The notes under the pieces: model-generated
What the model was told of the DNA's origin: nothing
What the model saw: the letters and a program-made list of their open reading frames with translations, nothing else
Databases searched by the model: none
Assembly: GCF_039929605.1 (NCBI RefSeq)
Contig: NZ_JBDSQX010000007.1
Location: forward strand, 20,669-84,668
Direction of reading: 5' to 3'
Source: Pelomonas sp039929605
GTDB taxonomy: Bacteria; Pseudomonadota; Gammaproteobacteria; Burkholderiales; Burkholderiaceae_C
DNA: 64,000 bases
In this document: in pieces, positions 1-9,107 of the stretch
How the letters are laid out: every line of letters starts with the position of its first letter
Numbering within the stretch: position 1 is the first letter of the stretch
Position numbers and translations under genes: made by a program

Positions 1-2014
1 CCAGCGAGAAGCCGATGCGCACCGCGCCGCCCAGGCCCACCGGCATCTCGCCGATGCGCCGCGCCATGACGACGCGGCCGAGCACCATGTTCTCGCCCAG
101 CAGCGAGCCGTCCGGCGTGCCCGACAGGCGCAGATAGCCCCCCAGCGACCGGGCCTGGCCACGCTCGGCATGGGCGAACTCGCCGTAGAGCTGGCCGGCC
201 CATTCGCCCAGCCGAAAGGCCGCCAGGCCAAGCAGCGAGGCGTTGATGACGCTGGACTCGCCGCGCGGGTGCAGCCATTCGATGCGCGCCGTCGTCCACT
301 GGCCGCGGCTGGGGAAGGCCAGCGAGTCCAGCGAGTCGGTATGCAGCTCCACGTATTGCTGGCCATAGGTCTGCGAACGCCCGCCCTGGCCGGGGACGAC
401 GGGCAGCACGACCTCGTCGCTGGCACGCAGGCGGCCGAAGCCCAGCCGCAGGTCGCCGAGGCCGGCCACGCGGTGGCCGAGTTCGAGCTGCGCGCTGGCC
501 AGGCTGCTGGACAGGCGCAGCGCGCGCTGCCCTTGGTCGAACACGTCGTTGGCGCCGGCCGTGTAGCCGAGCTTGGCGCTCACGAACCAGCGCGAGCCCG
601 GGCCCAGCGGCTGATAGAACTCGGTGTTGAGGCCGCGCGTGGTGCCGATGCGGGCCACGGTGCGCGCTTCGGCGCCCCATGCATTGAGCCAGTTGGCCAC
701 GTGCATGGCGACGAGCGAGTAGCTGCTGGCGTCGGCGAAGTTGCTGTACAGCTCCAGGCCGAGGCGCACGCGGCTGGCGGCCCAGTCGGCCTCGCTGAGC
801 TTGAACTCGACGTTGCGCCGGCCATCGTCGCGGTCGTCGATCTGGGTCTCGATGCGCTCCAAGTCGCCGGTGCCGTCCAGGCGTTCGACGGCGCGGTTCA
901 GGTCGGCGCGGCCGACCGGGTCGCCCGGCCTCAGCGCCAACTCCGCCCGCAGTGCCTCGGCGTTGAGGCGGCGCGAACCGCTGATCTTCAGCTCGCCCAG
1001 CGGCAGCGCGGCCATGGCGGACTCAGGCACGTCCAGGCGGCGGGCCTGCAGGGCGGCGAAGGCGGCGGGCGAGGCCAGGGCAGCCAGGCGCTCGCCCGCC
1101 GCCAGCGCCGCCCGCCGGCCGGTGGCCATGGCTTCATCGGCGCGGTAGAAGTCCATGAAGCCCATGGCGCCGAGGTCGGGGTCAATGATGATGTCCTGCG
1201 CTTTCAGCTCGCGCAGCGAGCGCTGCACGTTCTGCTCGGTCAGGATCTGCAGCATCTGATTGGCCACCATGACGGCGCTGGTGATCTCGCGTTCTTCCAG
1301 CAGCGGCGTGCCGACGTTGACGGCGATGATGATGTCGGCCCCCAGGCTGCGCGCCACGTCGATGGGCAGGTTGCGCACCAGGCCGCCGTCCACCAGCGGC
1401 CGGCCGTTGACGCGCAGTGGCGCGAACACGCCGGGCACGGCCATGGAAGCGCGCAGGGCCTCGAAGAGCGGCGTGTCGGCCTGGTCCAGCATCTCGCCGG
1501 AGAGCAGGTCGGTGGCGACGGCACGAAAAGGGATGGGCAGCTTGCGCAGCGGGTCGTCCATGCGGGTGGCGGGCAGCAGCGACGACAGCGTCGCCTCCAA
1601 CTGGCCATTGCCGGCCGCGCCGCCGGGCAGCATGGCGCCGCGCTCCAGGTTGAAGCCGAACTCGATGCGCGAAGGCAGGCGCTCGTCGTCCTCGCGGCGG
1701 CGGATGGCCAGGCGGTCACGCGCCGGGCGGTCGGCCAGGATGGCGTTCCAGTTGGCGCCCTTCACCAGGGCTTCCAGTTCGTCCAGGCTGCGCCCCGACG
1801 CGTAGGCCCCGCCGACGACGGCCCCCATGCTGGTGCCGACGATGAAGTCCACCGGCACCTGCATCTCCTCCAGCACGCGCAGCACGCCGATGTGCGCCAG
1901 GCCGCGAGCGCCGCCGCCGGACAGCACGAGGCCGATCCTGGGGCGCGGCGGCAGGGGTTCGGCAAAGGCGAGCTGGCAGAGGGCGAGCAGGCAGAAGAGG
2001 AGGGCTCGTTTCAT
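1..2014 (-). CDS. Patatin-like phospholipase with C-terminal outer-membrane barrel (partial, C-terminus beyond window)
   Basis: Reading leftward from the ATG at 2014, the product has a short signal peptide ending near residue 18. A patatin domain follows: oxyanion-hole motif GGGARG at residues 33-38, nucleophile elbow GTSMG at 60-64 with the probable catalytic Ser62, and the partner motif DGG near residue 205. After about residue 330 the sequence turns into alternating hydrophobic strands with POTRA-like and surface-antigen (BamA/TamA-like) character. This is the layout of the PlpD/RssA-type proteins that combine a periplasmic or exported lipase with a C-terminal barrel. Inferred role: lipid or ester hydrolysis at the envelope. 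About 671 residues are visible and the reading frame is open at the window edge, so the stop lies to the left. ispF is divergently placed 40 bp away. The long plus-strand reading frame across this gene is an antisense shadow. Confidence 0.88.
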   Translation of the reverse strand, partial: MKRALLFCLLALCQLAFAEPLPPRPRIGLVLSGGGARGLAHIGVLRVLEEMQVPVDFIVGTSMGAVVGGAYASGRSLDELEALVKGANWNAILADRPARDRLAIRRREDDERLPSRIEFGFNLERGAMLPGGAAGNGQLEATLSSLLPATRMDDPLRKLPIPFRAVATDLLSGEMLDQADTPLFEALRASMAVPGVFAPLRVNGRPLVDGGLVRNLPIDVARSLGADIIIAVNVGTPLLEEREITSAVMVANQMLQILTEQNVQRSLRELKAQDIIIDPDLGAMGFMDFYRADEAMATGRRAALAAGERLAALASPAAFAALQARRLDVPESAMAALPLGELKISGSRRLNAEALRAELALRPGDPVGRADLNRAVERLDGTGDLERIETQIDDRDDGRRNVEFKLSEADWAASRVRLGLELYSNFADASSYSLVAMHVANWLNAWGAEARTVARIGTTRGLNTEFYQPLGPGSRWFVSAKLGYTAGANDVFDQGQRALRLSSSLASAQLELGHRVAGLGDLRLGFGRLRASDEVVLPVVPGQGGRSQTYGQQYVELHTDSLDSLAFPSRGQWTTARIEWLHPRGESSVINASLLGLAAFRLGEWAGQLYGEFAHAERGQARSLGGYLRLSGTPDGSLLGENMVLGRVVMARRIGEMPVGLGGAVRIGFSL

Positions 2015-2054
2015 GGCGGGCCGCACCATAGCAGCGTCCGCGAGAATTGCGCCC

Positions 2055-2555
2055 ATGAACTCGTCGCCCCTCCCGTCATTGCGCATCGGCGAGGGCTGGG
2101 ACACCCACCAGCTCGTCACCGCCCGCCCGCTCGTCCTCGGCGGCATCACCATCCCGCACAGCCACGGCCTGCTCGGCCATTCCGATGCCGACGCGCTTGC
2201 GCACGCCATCACCGACGCGCTGCTCGGCGCCGCTGCGTTGGGCGACATCGGCAAGCTCTTTCCCGACACCGCCGTCGAGTTCAAGGGCGCGGACTCGATG
2301 GTGTTGCTCGCCGAGGCCTATCGCCGCGTGCGCCAGGCCGGCTGGCAGCTCGTCAACCTGGACAGCACCATCGTCGCCCAGGCGCCCAAGATGGCGCCGC
2401 ACATCCCCGCCATGCGCGCTCGCCTGGCCGAGGTGCTGGGCGTGGCCGTGGGCCAGGTGAACGTCAAGGCCAAGACGGCCGAGAAGATGGGCCCGGTGGG
2501 GGAGGGCCGCGCCATCGAAGCGCGGGCGGTTTGCCTACTGGCGGCGGCAGCCTGA
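2055..2555 (+). CDS. ispF: 2-C-methyl-D-erythritol 2,4-cyclodiphosphate synthase
   Basis: The 166-residue product is the usual length for IspF, which cyclises CDP-methylerythritol 2-phosphate in the MEP isoprenoid pathway. The N-terminus carries the metal-binding G-x-D-x-H pattern (Asp16, His18). GHSDADAL follows near residue 41, DIGKLFPD further on, and near the C-terminus the conserved KTAEKMGPVGEGRAIEA block. The ATG at 2055 is chosen because the family begins with R-I-G-x-G-x-D only a few residues later; a longer in-frame extension overlaps the divergent patatin gene. No ispD is adjacent on the left, where the patatin gene diverges, although ispD-ispF pairs are common in proteobacteria. 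Confidence 0.97.
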   Translation: MNSSPLPSLRIGEGWDTHQLVTARPLVLGGITIPHSHGLLGHSDADALAHAITDALLGAAALGDIGKLFPDTAVEFKGADSMVLLAEAYRRVRQAGWQLVNLDSTIVAQAPKMAPHIPAMRARLAEVLGVAVGQVNVKAKTAEKMGPVGEGRAIEARAVCLLAAAA

Positions 2556-2592
2556 GCTGCATTCGCGCCACCCGCGACGCATCACCCGAGCG

Positions 2593-2813
2593 TATTCGGG
2601 CCGAGCGCCGGGCCGCTCCCAAGCCGGCCCGCCAGAGGCTGCTTGCGGCTCAATGCCGCGAGCAGCCTCGTCCCCTCGGGGGCTGAGGCCGGACACGGCA
2701 AGTCCTGTGGACTTGTCGTGCCTGCCGAAGAGCGGCCGCTCGGTCGGCTGCGCGGTCTGCAAGACCGACCAGACCCGCCCGCGTTCAGCGGGGTGAGGCT
2801 GGGCGAGGGGCTC
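2593..2813 (-). repeat. Dispersed intergenic repeat, copy A, directly downstream of envZ
   Basis: This 221-bp noncoding stretch begins with TTCGGG-C-CGAGCGCCGGGCC and ends with TGGGCGAGGGGCTC, five bases before the envZ stop complement. The same opening, a shared GCGGCTCAATGCCGC core, CCCCTCGGGGG and the same ending occur in copy B at 4153-4294. Copy A carries about 80 extra bases between core and end. It contains short palindromes (GCCGGGCC, CCCCTCGGGGG), suggesting a REP-like element that forms hairpins in the envZ 3' untranslated region. It might double as a terminator or mRNA stabiliser; that part is inference. Confidence 0.7.
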
Positions 2814-2817
2814 CAAT

Positions 2818-4137
2818 TCAAGCCGCTTGCAGCTTCAGCACCGTGATGAGGCCGCCGCCGTCGGCATTGGCGATGGTCAACGTGCCGCCCAACCGCTGCA
2901 CCGACTTGTCGACGATGGCCAGCCCCAGGCCCGCGCCACTGGCCGCCGTGCGCGCCGCGTCGCCGCGATAGAAGGGCACGGTGAGGCGCTGCAGACGGTC
3001 GGGCGGCACGCCGGGGCCGTGGTCGCGCACGCGCAGTTCTACCCAGGTGCCCTGGCGCGTGGCGCTCACGTCCACCCGCGCCGGCTCGCCTTCCGCGTGG
3101 CCGTAGCGGCGCGCGTTCTCGAACAGGTTGAGCAGCACGCGGCCCAGCTCGGTGTCGTCCACGAACACCTTGAGGGACTCGCTGACCTGCACGCGAAAGC
3201 GGATCTGGTCGGGGTCGCGGAAGCCCTGGATCTCGCGCTCCAGCACGTCGGTCAGCCGCGCCTCGCGCAGCTGCGTCTCGTTGGGCCGCGCATAGTCCAT
3301 GAACTTGCTGATGATGGCGTCGAGCTGGTCGATGTCCTGCGCCATGAAGTGCCGGGCCTGCTCGTCGGCCACGCTCATCTCGGCTTCCAGCCGCAGGCGG
3401 GCGAGCGGCGTGCGCAGGTCGTGCGAGATGCCGGCCAGCATGACGGCGCGGTCTTCCTCCAGCTTAGCCAGCTCGCGGGCCATGCGGTTGAAACCCATGT
3501 TGACCTCGCGGATCTCGCTGGTCATGGTGTTCTCGTCCAGCCGCGAGTCGTACTCGCCGTCGCGAATGCGGCCGGCCGCGTCGGCCAGTTCGCGCAGCGG
3601 CTGGTTGATGAGCCGGGTGATCAGCGCCGAGCCGACAACGGTGGCCAGCAGCGCGATCGCCACCCACCACCAGTTGCCCGCCAGCGAGACGGACAGCGGT
3701 GCCGGGCTGGTGCGCAGCCAGAAGGCGTCCTCACCGACGATGTAGCGCACCCACAGGCCGGGTGCGCCGTTGACGCTGCGGGCAATGACCGTGTGCGGCC
3801 CCAGCGTGGCGGTGAGCTCTGCGGCCAGCTTCTGGGCGAAGGGGCTGGTGTCATAAGGCAGCCAGCGGTCGCTCGTTTCGGCCACGCGCACCTGCACCGT
3901 GTCGCCGCGTGACATCGACGTGATGACGGCGACGCGGTTGATGGAGTCGGTGTGCTCCAGCGCGATGCGGCTGAGCTTGACCAGGCCGGCCAACTGCTCG
4001 GCCGACTGCAACGCGCGCGGCTGCGCTTCCAGCAGCTTGAAGGTGTACTGCCAGGCCAGCACCGCGCCGGCCAGCAGCAGGGCCAGCCAGGCGAAGGTGC
4101 GCCAGAAGAGGTTGAGCGCGAGGTGAGGGCGGGCCAT
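2818..4137 (-). CDS. envZ: Sensor histidine kinase EnvZ-type
   Basis: This 439-residue inner-membrane kinase has two membrane segments (about residues 11-30 and 157-175) flanking a periplasmic sensor loop of about 125 residues. A HAMP linker follows near 176-225, then the dimerisation/phosphoacceptor box AGISHDLRTPLARLRLE with His239. The ATP-binding domain shows the N box around Asn341 (LFENARRYG), DHGPG at 372-376 and GAGLGL at 401-406. It lies downstream of ompR in the same direction, which identifies the EnvZ/OmpR pair. Phosphotransfer would go to Asp60 of OmpR. Unlike the usual overlapping envZ/ompR arrangement, 155 bp containing a REP-like repeat separate the two genes, so readthrough may be attenuated. 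Confidence 0.93.
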   Translation of the reverse strand: MARPHLALNLFWRTFAWLALLLAGAVLAWQYTFKLLEAQPRALQSAEQLAGLVKLSRIALEHTDSINRVAVITSMSRGDTVQVRVAETSDRWLPYDTSPFAQKLAAELTATLGPHTVIARSVNGAPGLWVRYIVGEDAFWLRTSPAPLSVSLAGNWWWVAIALLATVVGSALITRLINQPLRELADAAGRIRDGEYDSRLDENTMTSEIREVNMGFNRMARELAKLEEDRAVMLAGISHDLRTPLARLRLEAEMSVADEQARHFMAQDIDQLDAIISKFMDYARPNETQLREARLTDVLEREIQGFRDPDQIRFRVQVSESLKVFVDDTELGRVLLNLFENARRYGHAEGEPARVDVSATRQGTWVELRVRDHGPGVPPDRLQRLTVPFYRGDAARTAASGAGLGLAIVDKSVQRLGGTLTIANADGGGLITVLKLQAA

Positions 4138-4152
4138 CAGTCAGTCAAGTTG

Positions 4153-4294
4153 TGTTCGGGACGAGCGCCGGGCCGCCCCCAAGCCGGCCCGTCAGGCGAT
4201 GTGCGAGCGGCTCAATGCCGCAAGCATCGCCGTCCCCTCGGGGGACCGACCAAGCTTGATTGCGTTCAGCAACTCAAGATTGGGCGAGGGGCTC
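4153..4294 (-). repeat. Dispersed intergenic repeat, copy B, between ompR and envZ
   Basis: This second copy of the element at 2593-2813 begins TTCGGG-A-CGAGCGCCGGGCC, contains CGGCTCAATGCCGC and CCCCTCGGGGG, and ends TGGGCGAGGGGCTC right at the ompR stop. As at envZ, the stop codon abuts the same edge of the repeat. That places both copies in the same orientation and position relative to the upstream gene. The internal palindromes can form hairpins in the ompR-envZ transcript. Confidence 0.7.
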
Positions 4295-5027
4295 ACGAAT
4301 TTTCGTCAGGAACGAACACGTAGCCCACGCCCCACACCGTCTGGATATAGCGCGGCTGCGCCGGGTCGGCTTCCAGCATCTTGCGCAAGCGCGAGATCTG
4401 CACGTCCAGGCTGCGGTCGAAGGGCTCGAACTCGCGGCCGCGGGCGAGCTGGGCCAGCTTGTCGCGCGACAGTGGCTGGCGGGGGTGGCGCACCAGCGTC
4501 TTCAGCATGGAGAACTCGCCGGTCGTCAGCGGCAGCTGCTCTCCGTTCTTCGCCAGGCGACGCAGCGCCAGGTCGAATTCGAACGGGCCGAAGGTCACCG
4601 TCATCGGCTCCTTGCTCGGCGCGCCCGGGGCTTCCGGCGGCGGGCGGCGGCGCAGCACGGCGTTGATGCGGGCCAGCAATTCACGCGGGTTGAAGGGCTT
4701 GGCGAGATAGTCGTCGGCGCCCACCTCCAGGCCGACGATGCGGTCGACGTCTTCGACCTTGGCCGTGAGCATGATGATGGGCGTGCTGTCGTTGGCGGCG
4801 CGCAGGCGGCGGCAGATGGTCAGGCCGTCTTCGCCGGGCAGCATGAGGTCGAGCACGATGAGGTCGACGGTCTCGCGGGTGAGCTGCTTGTTGAGGGCGC
4901 GGCTGTCTTCGGCCAGCAGCACTTCAAAGCCTTCCTGGGTCAGATACCGGCGCAGCAAATCGCGGATACGGGCGTCGTCGTCAACGACGAGGATGCGGTT
5001 CTGGCGGGGGTTTGCGGCGTTGTTCAT
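4293..5027 (-). CDS. ompR: Response regulator OmpR
   Basis: The 244-residue product has a receiver domain (residues 11-125) with the acidic pocket VVDDD (14-18), phosphoacceptor Asp60 in VLDLMLPGEDG, Thr88 and Lys110 (AKPF). A proline-rich linker and an OmpR/PhoB winged-helix DNA-binding domain (about 145-240) follow, ending in the wing segment YIQTVWGVGYVF. The length and end-to-end layout are those of OmpR. It is the first gene of the ompR-envZ pair. The start ATG at 5027 lies in a 133-bp gap shared with the divergently transcribed SIMPL-domain gene, so both promoters must lie there. Confidence 0.95.
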   Translation of the reverse strand: MNNAANPRQNRILVVDDDARIRDLLRRYLTQEGFEVLLAEDSRALNKQLTRETVDLIVLDLMLPGEDGLTICRRLRAANDSTPIIMLTAKVEDVDRIVGLEVGADDYLAKPFNPRELLARINAVLRRRPPPEAPGAPSKEPMTVTFGPFEFDLALRRLAKNGEQLPLTTGEFSMLKTLVRHPRQPLSRDKLAQLARGREFEPFDRSLDVQISRLRKMLEADPAQPRYIQTVWGVGYVFVPDENS

Positions 5028-5160
5028 CGCGCTTCCTGAATTTGTAACAGCGCCATTGTGTTCAGGTTTGAAACCCGGGCTTGTAGGACAGCAGGCAAGG
5101 CTTACAAGTCGTTGCCATCTGGGCCGGCTAAGCTCATTCCCCGCCTTGAAAGGAAGCCCT

Positions 5161-5853
5161 ATGCGTACGTTCGCTGTTTTGCCTGCCCTTGCTCTGGCCT
5201 TGGCCGCTCATGCAGGCGCCGACGTGCCGCGTGAGCGGATGAGCTTGTCGGCCAGCGCCAGTGCCGAGGTCGTGCGCGATGTACTCGGCGTCAGCTTCTC
5301 GACGACACGCGAGGGCGTCGAAGCTGCGGCCGTGCAGGCGGCGCTGAAGCAGGCGCTGGACGCCGCGCTGGCCGAGGCGCGCAAGGTGGCCAAGCCGGGC
5401 CAGGTCGACGTGCAGACGGGGGGCTTCTCGCTCTACCCGCGCAACGACCCCAAGACCGGCAAGATCAATGGCTGGCAGGGCAGTGCGGAGCTGCAAGTCG
5501 AGGGCCGCGACGCCGCCACGATCGCCCAGCTGACCGGGCGCATCAACACGCTGACGATTGCCCGCGTCGGCTACAGCCTGTCGCGTGAGTCGCGCGAGAA
5601 GGCCGAGGCCGACATCACCGCCCAGGCCATTGCCCGCTACCGCGCCAAGGCGGCGGAATACGCCAAGCTGTTCGGCTATGGCAGCTATGTGGTGGGCGAG
5701 GTCAACATCGCCAGCGACGAGGCTTCGGCCCCGCGGCCGATGATGGCCATGCGCATGTTGAAGGCCGAGTCGGCCGACGCGGCCCTGCCGACCGAGGCCG
5801 GCAAGGCGACGGTGACCGTCAGCGTCAATGGATCTGTCCAGTTGACCAAGTAG
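5161..5853 (+). CDS. SIMPL domain-containing periplasmic protein (DUF541 family)
   Basis: This 230-residue protein starts with a short signal peptide cleaved near residue 19 (AHAGA). The mature part is one SIMPL/DUF541 domain: an N-terminal strand with LSASASAEV, a helix rich in Ala and Lys, the QTGGFSLYPR segment, and a C-terminal MMAMRMLKAE stretch typical of the family. These proteins are periplasmic and of uncertain biochemical role; some family members are linked to oxidative stress. The start is supported by a GAAAGG-like Shine-Dalgarno sequence just upstream (cgccttgaaaggaag). It is transcribed divergently from ompR and ends about 70 bp before the hydrolase gene. Confidence 0.85.
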   Translation: MRTFAVLPALALALAAHAGADVPRERMSLSASASAEVVRDVLGVSFSTTREGVEAAAVQAALKQALDAALAEARKVAKPGQVDVQTGGFSLYPRNDPKTGKINGWQGSAELQVEGRDAATIAQLTGRINTLTIARVGYSLSRESREKAEADITAQAIARYRAKAAEYAKLFGYGSYVVGEVNIASDEASAPRPMMAMRMLKAESADAALPTEAGKATVTVSVNGSVQLTK

Positions 5854-5923
5854 CAGCGGCTGAGCGCCGGCTCGCCTTTCAAGCTGGAGGGCCCTTGCTA
5901 CGATGGTTTTAAAGGACTGTCAC

Positions 5924-6802
5924 ATGACCCAACCCGACCTTCGTTTCGTCAATTGCCTGGACGCCACCGGCCTGCATCGCATGGCGTACTGGGAGTGGGC
6001 CGGGCCGGCTGCGGACGCGCCGGTGCTCGTCTGCGTGCACGGCCTGTCGCGCCAGGGGCGGGACTTCGACGCGCTGGCCCGCGTGATGAGCCAACGCTAC
6101 CGCGTCGTCTGCCCCGACGTGGCCGGCCGTGGCCAGTCCGACTGGCTGCGCCAGCCCGGCGGCTACCAGATCCCGGCCTATGTGTCCGACATGGTCGCCC
6201 TGCTGGCGCGGCTGGACGTGGAGCAGGTGGACTGGGTGGGCACGTCCATGGGCGGCCTCATCGGTCTGGGTGTGGCGTCGCTGCGTGGGCGCGAAGGCCA
6301 GCCCGGCCTGGTGCGCCGCCTGGTGCTGAACGACGTCGGCCCGGCCATCCGATTCGAGGCGCTGCAGCGCATCGGCGCCTACATCGGCAAGACGCTGCGC
6401 TTCACGTCGCTGGCGGAGGGCGCGGCCTATCTGCGCACCATTTCCGAGGGCTTCGGCCCGCACAGCGACGAGGAGTGGCTGGCGCTGTCTGCACCGCTGT
6501 TCCGCGAGGAGGGTGGTGAATGGCGTCTGCGCTACGACCCCGCCATCGGCCTGCCTTTTGCCACCATCACGCCCGAGTTCGCCGCCGCTGGCGAAGCCGC
6601 GCTGTGGGCTGCCTATGACACGCTGTCCTGCCCGACCCTGGTCATCCGCGGCGCCGACAGCGACCTGCTCACCTCCGAAACCGCCCGCGCCATGACGCAG
6701 CGCGGCCCCGGCGCCCGCCTCGTCGAGCTGCCCGGCATCGGCCACGCGCCGACCTTGATCCACGACGACCAGATCGCCATCGTGAAGGACTTCCTGAGTT
6801 GA
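5924..6802 (+). CDS. Alpha/beta-fold hydrolase
   Basis: The 292-residue alpha/beta hydrolase has the oxyanion HG motif at residues 39-40, nucleophile elbow GTSMGG with Ser108, an acid near the RGADSDLLT loop, and the histidine in GIGHAP near the C-terminus, so the catalytic triad is complete. Substrate is not readable; relatives include esterases and C-C bond hydrolases. The ATG at 5924 is preferred over an in-frame ATG at 5903 because AAAGGA stands at optimal distance before it. The stop overlaps the TTG start of relA, suggesting translational coupling of the two genes. Confidence 0.85.
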   Translation: MTQPDLRFVNCLDATGLHRMAYWEWAGPAADAPVLVCVHGLSRQGRDFDALARVMSQRYRVVCPDVAGRGQSDWLRQPGGYQIPAYVSDMVALLARLDVEQVDWVGTSMGGLIGLGVASLRGREGQPGLVRRLVLNDVGPAIRFEALQRIGAYIGKTLRFTSLAEGAAYLRTISEGFGPHSDEEWLALSAPLFREEGGEWRLRYDPAIGLPFATITPEFAAAGEAALWAAYDTLSCPTLVIRGADSDLLTSETARAMTQRGPGARLVELPGIGHAPTLIHDDQIAIVKDFLS

Positions 6803-9063
6803 AGACAGGCTTGATGCCCGAGGGCGCGGCCACCGCGCCCATCGTCGCGTTGCTGGAAGCCAGCACCGGGCACTCCAACGCCGAGGTGGCCCGTGCCCGC
6901 GCCTTTGCCGAACCGCTGCTGGCGGCCGAGACCCTGGACACCGGCGAGAACGCGCTCGCTCATGCCGACGGCGTCGCTGCCATCCTGCTGACCATCGGCA
7001 CGGCGCAGGAACTGCAGGCAGCGGCCTATCTGGTCTACGCGGCCGACTTCCTGAGCAAGCCCGAGGAGGTCGTCGCCAAGGCCTTTGGCGACAGCCATGC
7101 CAGCCTCGTCATGCACACGCGCAAGCTCGTGCAGATGCAGCGCGCCGCACGCGCCGCCAAGGTCAGCACCGACCAGAAGGCCGAGCAGACCGAGCGCGTG
7201 CGCAAGATGCTGCTGGCCTTCTCGCGCGACCTCCGTGTGGTGCTGCTGCGGCTGGCCTCGCGGCTGCAGACGCTGCGCTGGCACGCGGCCAGCAAGACGC
7301 CTTGCCCGCCGGAATTGGCGGCCGAGTCGCAGGCCGTGTTCGCGCCGCTGGCCAACCGGCTGGGCATCTGGCAGATCAAGTGGGAGCTGGAGGACCTGGC
7401 CTTCCGCTTTCGCGAACCCGAGGCCTACAAGGCGCTGGCGAAGGGGCTGCAGGAGACGCGCGTCGAGCGCGAGCAGCGCATCGAGACCGCGCGCGCCACG
7501 CTGCAGGCCGATCTCTACGCACAAGGCATCGCCGCCGAGGTGCAGGGCCGGCCCAAGCACCTGTACAGCATCCACAAGAAGATGCAGGGCAAGGACCTGG
7601 CGCTGGACCGCGTCTTCGACCTGCGCGCGCTGCGCGTCATCGTCGCCAGCGTGGCTGATTGCTACGGCGTGCTGGCCCGGCTGCATGAGCTCTACGCGCC
7701 GGTGCCGGGCGAGTTCGACGACTACATCGCCAAGCCCAAGCCCAACGGCTACCAGTCGCTGCACACCATCGTGCTGGGGCCGGACGAGCGCGTGATGGAA
7801 GTGCAGATCCGCACGCGCGAGATGCATGACCACGCCGAGCACGGCGTCGCCGCGCACTGGGCCTACAAGGAGGCCGGTGCACGCGGCTATGCCGGTGTCA
7901 CTGCGGCGGGCGAGTTCGAGGAGCAGGTGGCGCGAGCACGCAAGGCGGTGCTGAACCAACTGCTGGCCTGGGAGCGCGACACGGTGCAGGAGGTGCAGGG
8001 CGCTAGCAATCCGACCTTCGACGACCGCATCTACGTCTTCACGCCGCAGGCCACCATCGTCGAGCTGGCGGCAGGCGCGACGCCGGTGGACTTTGCCTAC
8101 GCCGTGCACACCGACCTCGGCCACCGCTGCCGCGGCGCGCGCATCGACGGCCAGATGCTGCCGCTGAATACGCCGCTGCACAGCGGCCAGACGGTCGAGA
8201 TCATCGCGGCCAAGGAGGGCGGGCCGTCGCTGGACTGGCTCAATATCGAACTCGGCTATCTGCAGAGCCAGCGTTCGCGCGCCAAGGTGCGGGCGTGGTT
8301 CAACGCGCTGCAGCAGACGCAGACGATTGCCAAGGGCCGCGAGCTGGTCGAGAAGCTCTTGCAGCGCGAGGGCAAGACGGCGCTCAAGCTCGACGAACTC
8401 GCCTCGCGCCTGGGCTTCAAGGGCGCGGAGGCGCTGTTCGAGGTGGTGGGCAAAGACGAGTACTCGCTGCGCAACATCGAGCTGCTGCTGCGCCCGCCCG
8501 AGCCCGTGGCCGACGAGGACGAAATGCTGGCGCAGCGGCACACGCGCAGCGCCAGCAGTGGTGCGCGCAGCGGCGTGCTCGTCGTTGGCATCGACTCGCT
8601 GCTGACGACGCTGTCGCGCTGCTGCCGGCCCGCGCCGCCGGACGCGATTTCAGGCTTCGTCACGCGCGGCAAGGGCGTGGCCATTCACCGCAGCGACTGC
8701 AGCAACCTCGCGGAGATGAAACGCCGCTCGCCCGAGCGCGGCATCGCCGTGGAGTGGGGCGGTGGTGATCAGGTGGCCGGATCGGGCAAGGGTGCGCCCG
8801 TCTATCCAGTCGACGTGTTGGTGGAAGCCAGCGACCGCCAGGGCCTGCTGCGCGACGTGCTCGAAGTCTTCGCCAAGGAAAAGATGAACGTCGTCGCCGT
8901 CAACACGCAGTCCTTGCAGGCAGGTGCGTCCAAGCCCCGGACGGGCGGCGGCGAGACGGCGTGGATGAGCTTCACGCTGGAGTTGTCGGATGCCACCAAG
9001 CTGAACAAGGTGCTGCGCGATCTCTGCGCCATTGGCGGCGTGCGCTCGGCACGCCGCAAGTGA
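6799..9063 (+). CDS. relA: (p)ppGpp synthetase RelA
   Basis: This long RelA/SpoT-family protein has 754 residues. The N-terminal HD-like domain is degenerate: where hydrolases carry the H-D-x-x-E-D signature this protein reads YLVYAADFL (about 77-85), so hydrolase activity is unlikely. The synthetase domain (about 225-360) is intact, with RPKHLYSIHKK, the EFDDYIAKPKPNGYQSLHT region (305-323) and EVQIRTREMHDHAEHGVAAHW. A TGS domain (about 415-480) and a C-terminal ACT domain (about 675-750) follow. The protein should make the alarmone from GTP/GDP and ATP on stalled ribosomes. The start could be TTG at 6799 (AAGGAC eight bases upstream, overlapping the previous stop) or ATG at 6814; I keep the former with moderate certainty. 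Confidence 0.93.
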   Translation: MKTGLMPEGAATAPIVALLEASTGHSNAEVARARAFAEPLLAAETLDTGENALAHADGVAAILLTIGTAQELQAAAYLVYAADFLSKPEEVVAKAFGDSHASLVMHTRKLVQMQRAARAAKVSTDQKAEQTERVRKMLLAFSRDLRVVLLRLASRLQTLRWHAASKTPCPPELAAESQAVFAPLANRLGIWQIKWELEDLAFRFREPEAYKALAKGLQETRVEREQRIETARATLQADLYAQGIAAEVQGRPKHLYSIHKKMQGKDLALDRVFDLRALRVIVASVADCYGVLARLHELYAPVPGEFDDYIAKPKPNGYQSLHTIVLGPDERVMEVQIRTREMHDHAEHGVAAHWAYKEAGARGYAGVTAAGEFEEQVARARKAVLNQLLAWERDTVQEVQGASNPTFDDRIYVFTPQATIVELAAGATPVDFAYAVHTDLGHRCRGARIDGQMLPLNTPLHSGQTVEIIAAKEGGPSLDWLNIELGYLQSQRSRAKVRAWFNALQQTQTIAKGRELVEKLLQREGKTALKLDELASRLGFKGAEALFEVVGKDEYSLRNIELLLRPPEPVADEDEMLAQRHTRSASSGARSGVLVVGIDSLLTTLSRCCRPAPPDAISGFVTRGKGVAIHRSDCSNLAEMKRRSPERGIAVEWGGGDQVAGSGKGAPVYPVDVLVEASDRQGLLRDVLEVFAKEKMNVVAVNTQSLQAGASKPRTGGGETAWMSFTLELSDATKLNKVLRDLCAIGGVRSARRK

Positions 9064-9065
9064 GT

Positions 9066-9095
9066 TTGACGACAGCCTGAAAACGCTGCTATAGT
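9066..9095 (+). promoter_or_regulatory. Sigma-70 promoter of tRNA-Val
   Basis: TTGACG at 9066-9071 and TATAGT at 9090-9095 are separated by 18 bp. The transcript would start about 6 bp before the mature tRNA 5' end. The promoter overlaps the relA stop region, so the tRNA can be expressed independently of relA. Confidence 0.65.
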
Positions 9096-9107
9096 GCGCA
9101 GCTCTTT

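Noticed and set aside
170..2686. 838-codon plus-strand open frame
   Set aside because: It is the antisense shadow of the patatin-like gene in high-GC DNA; translation is low-complexity with no domain, and it also overlaps ispF out of frame.
6799..9063. SpoT (bifunctional hydrolase/synthetase)
   Set aside because: The HD-domain catalytic signature is missing; the sequence fits RelA.
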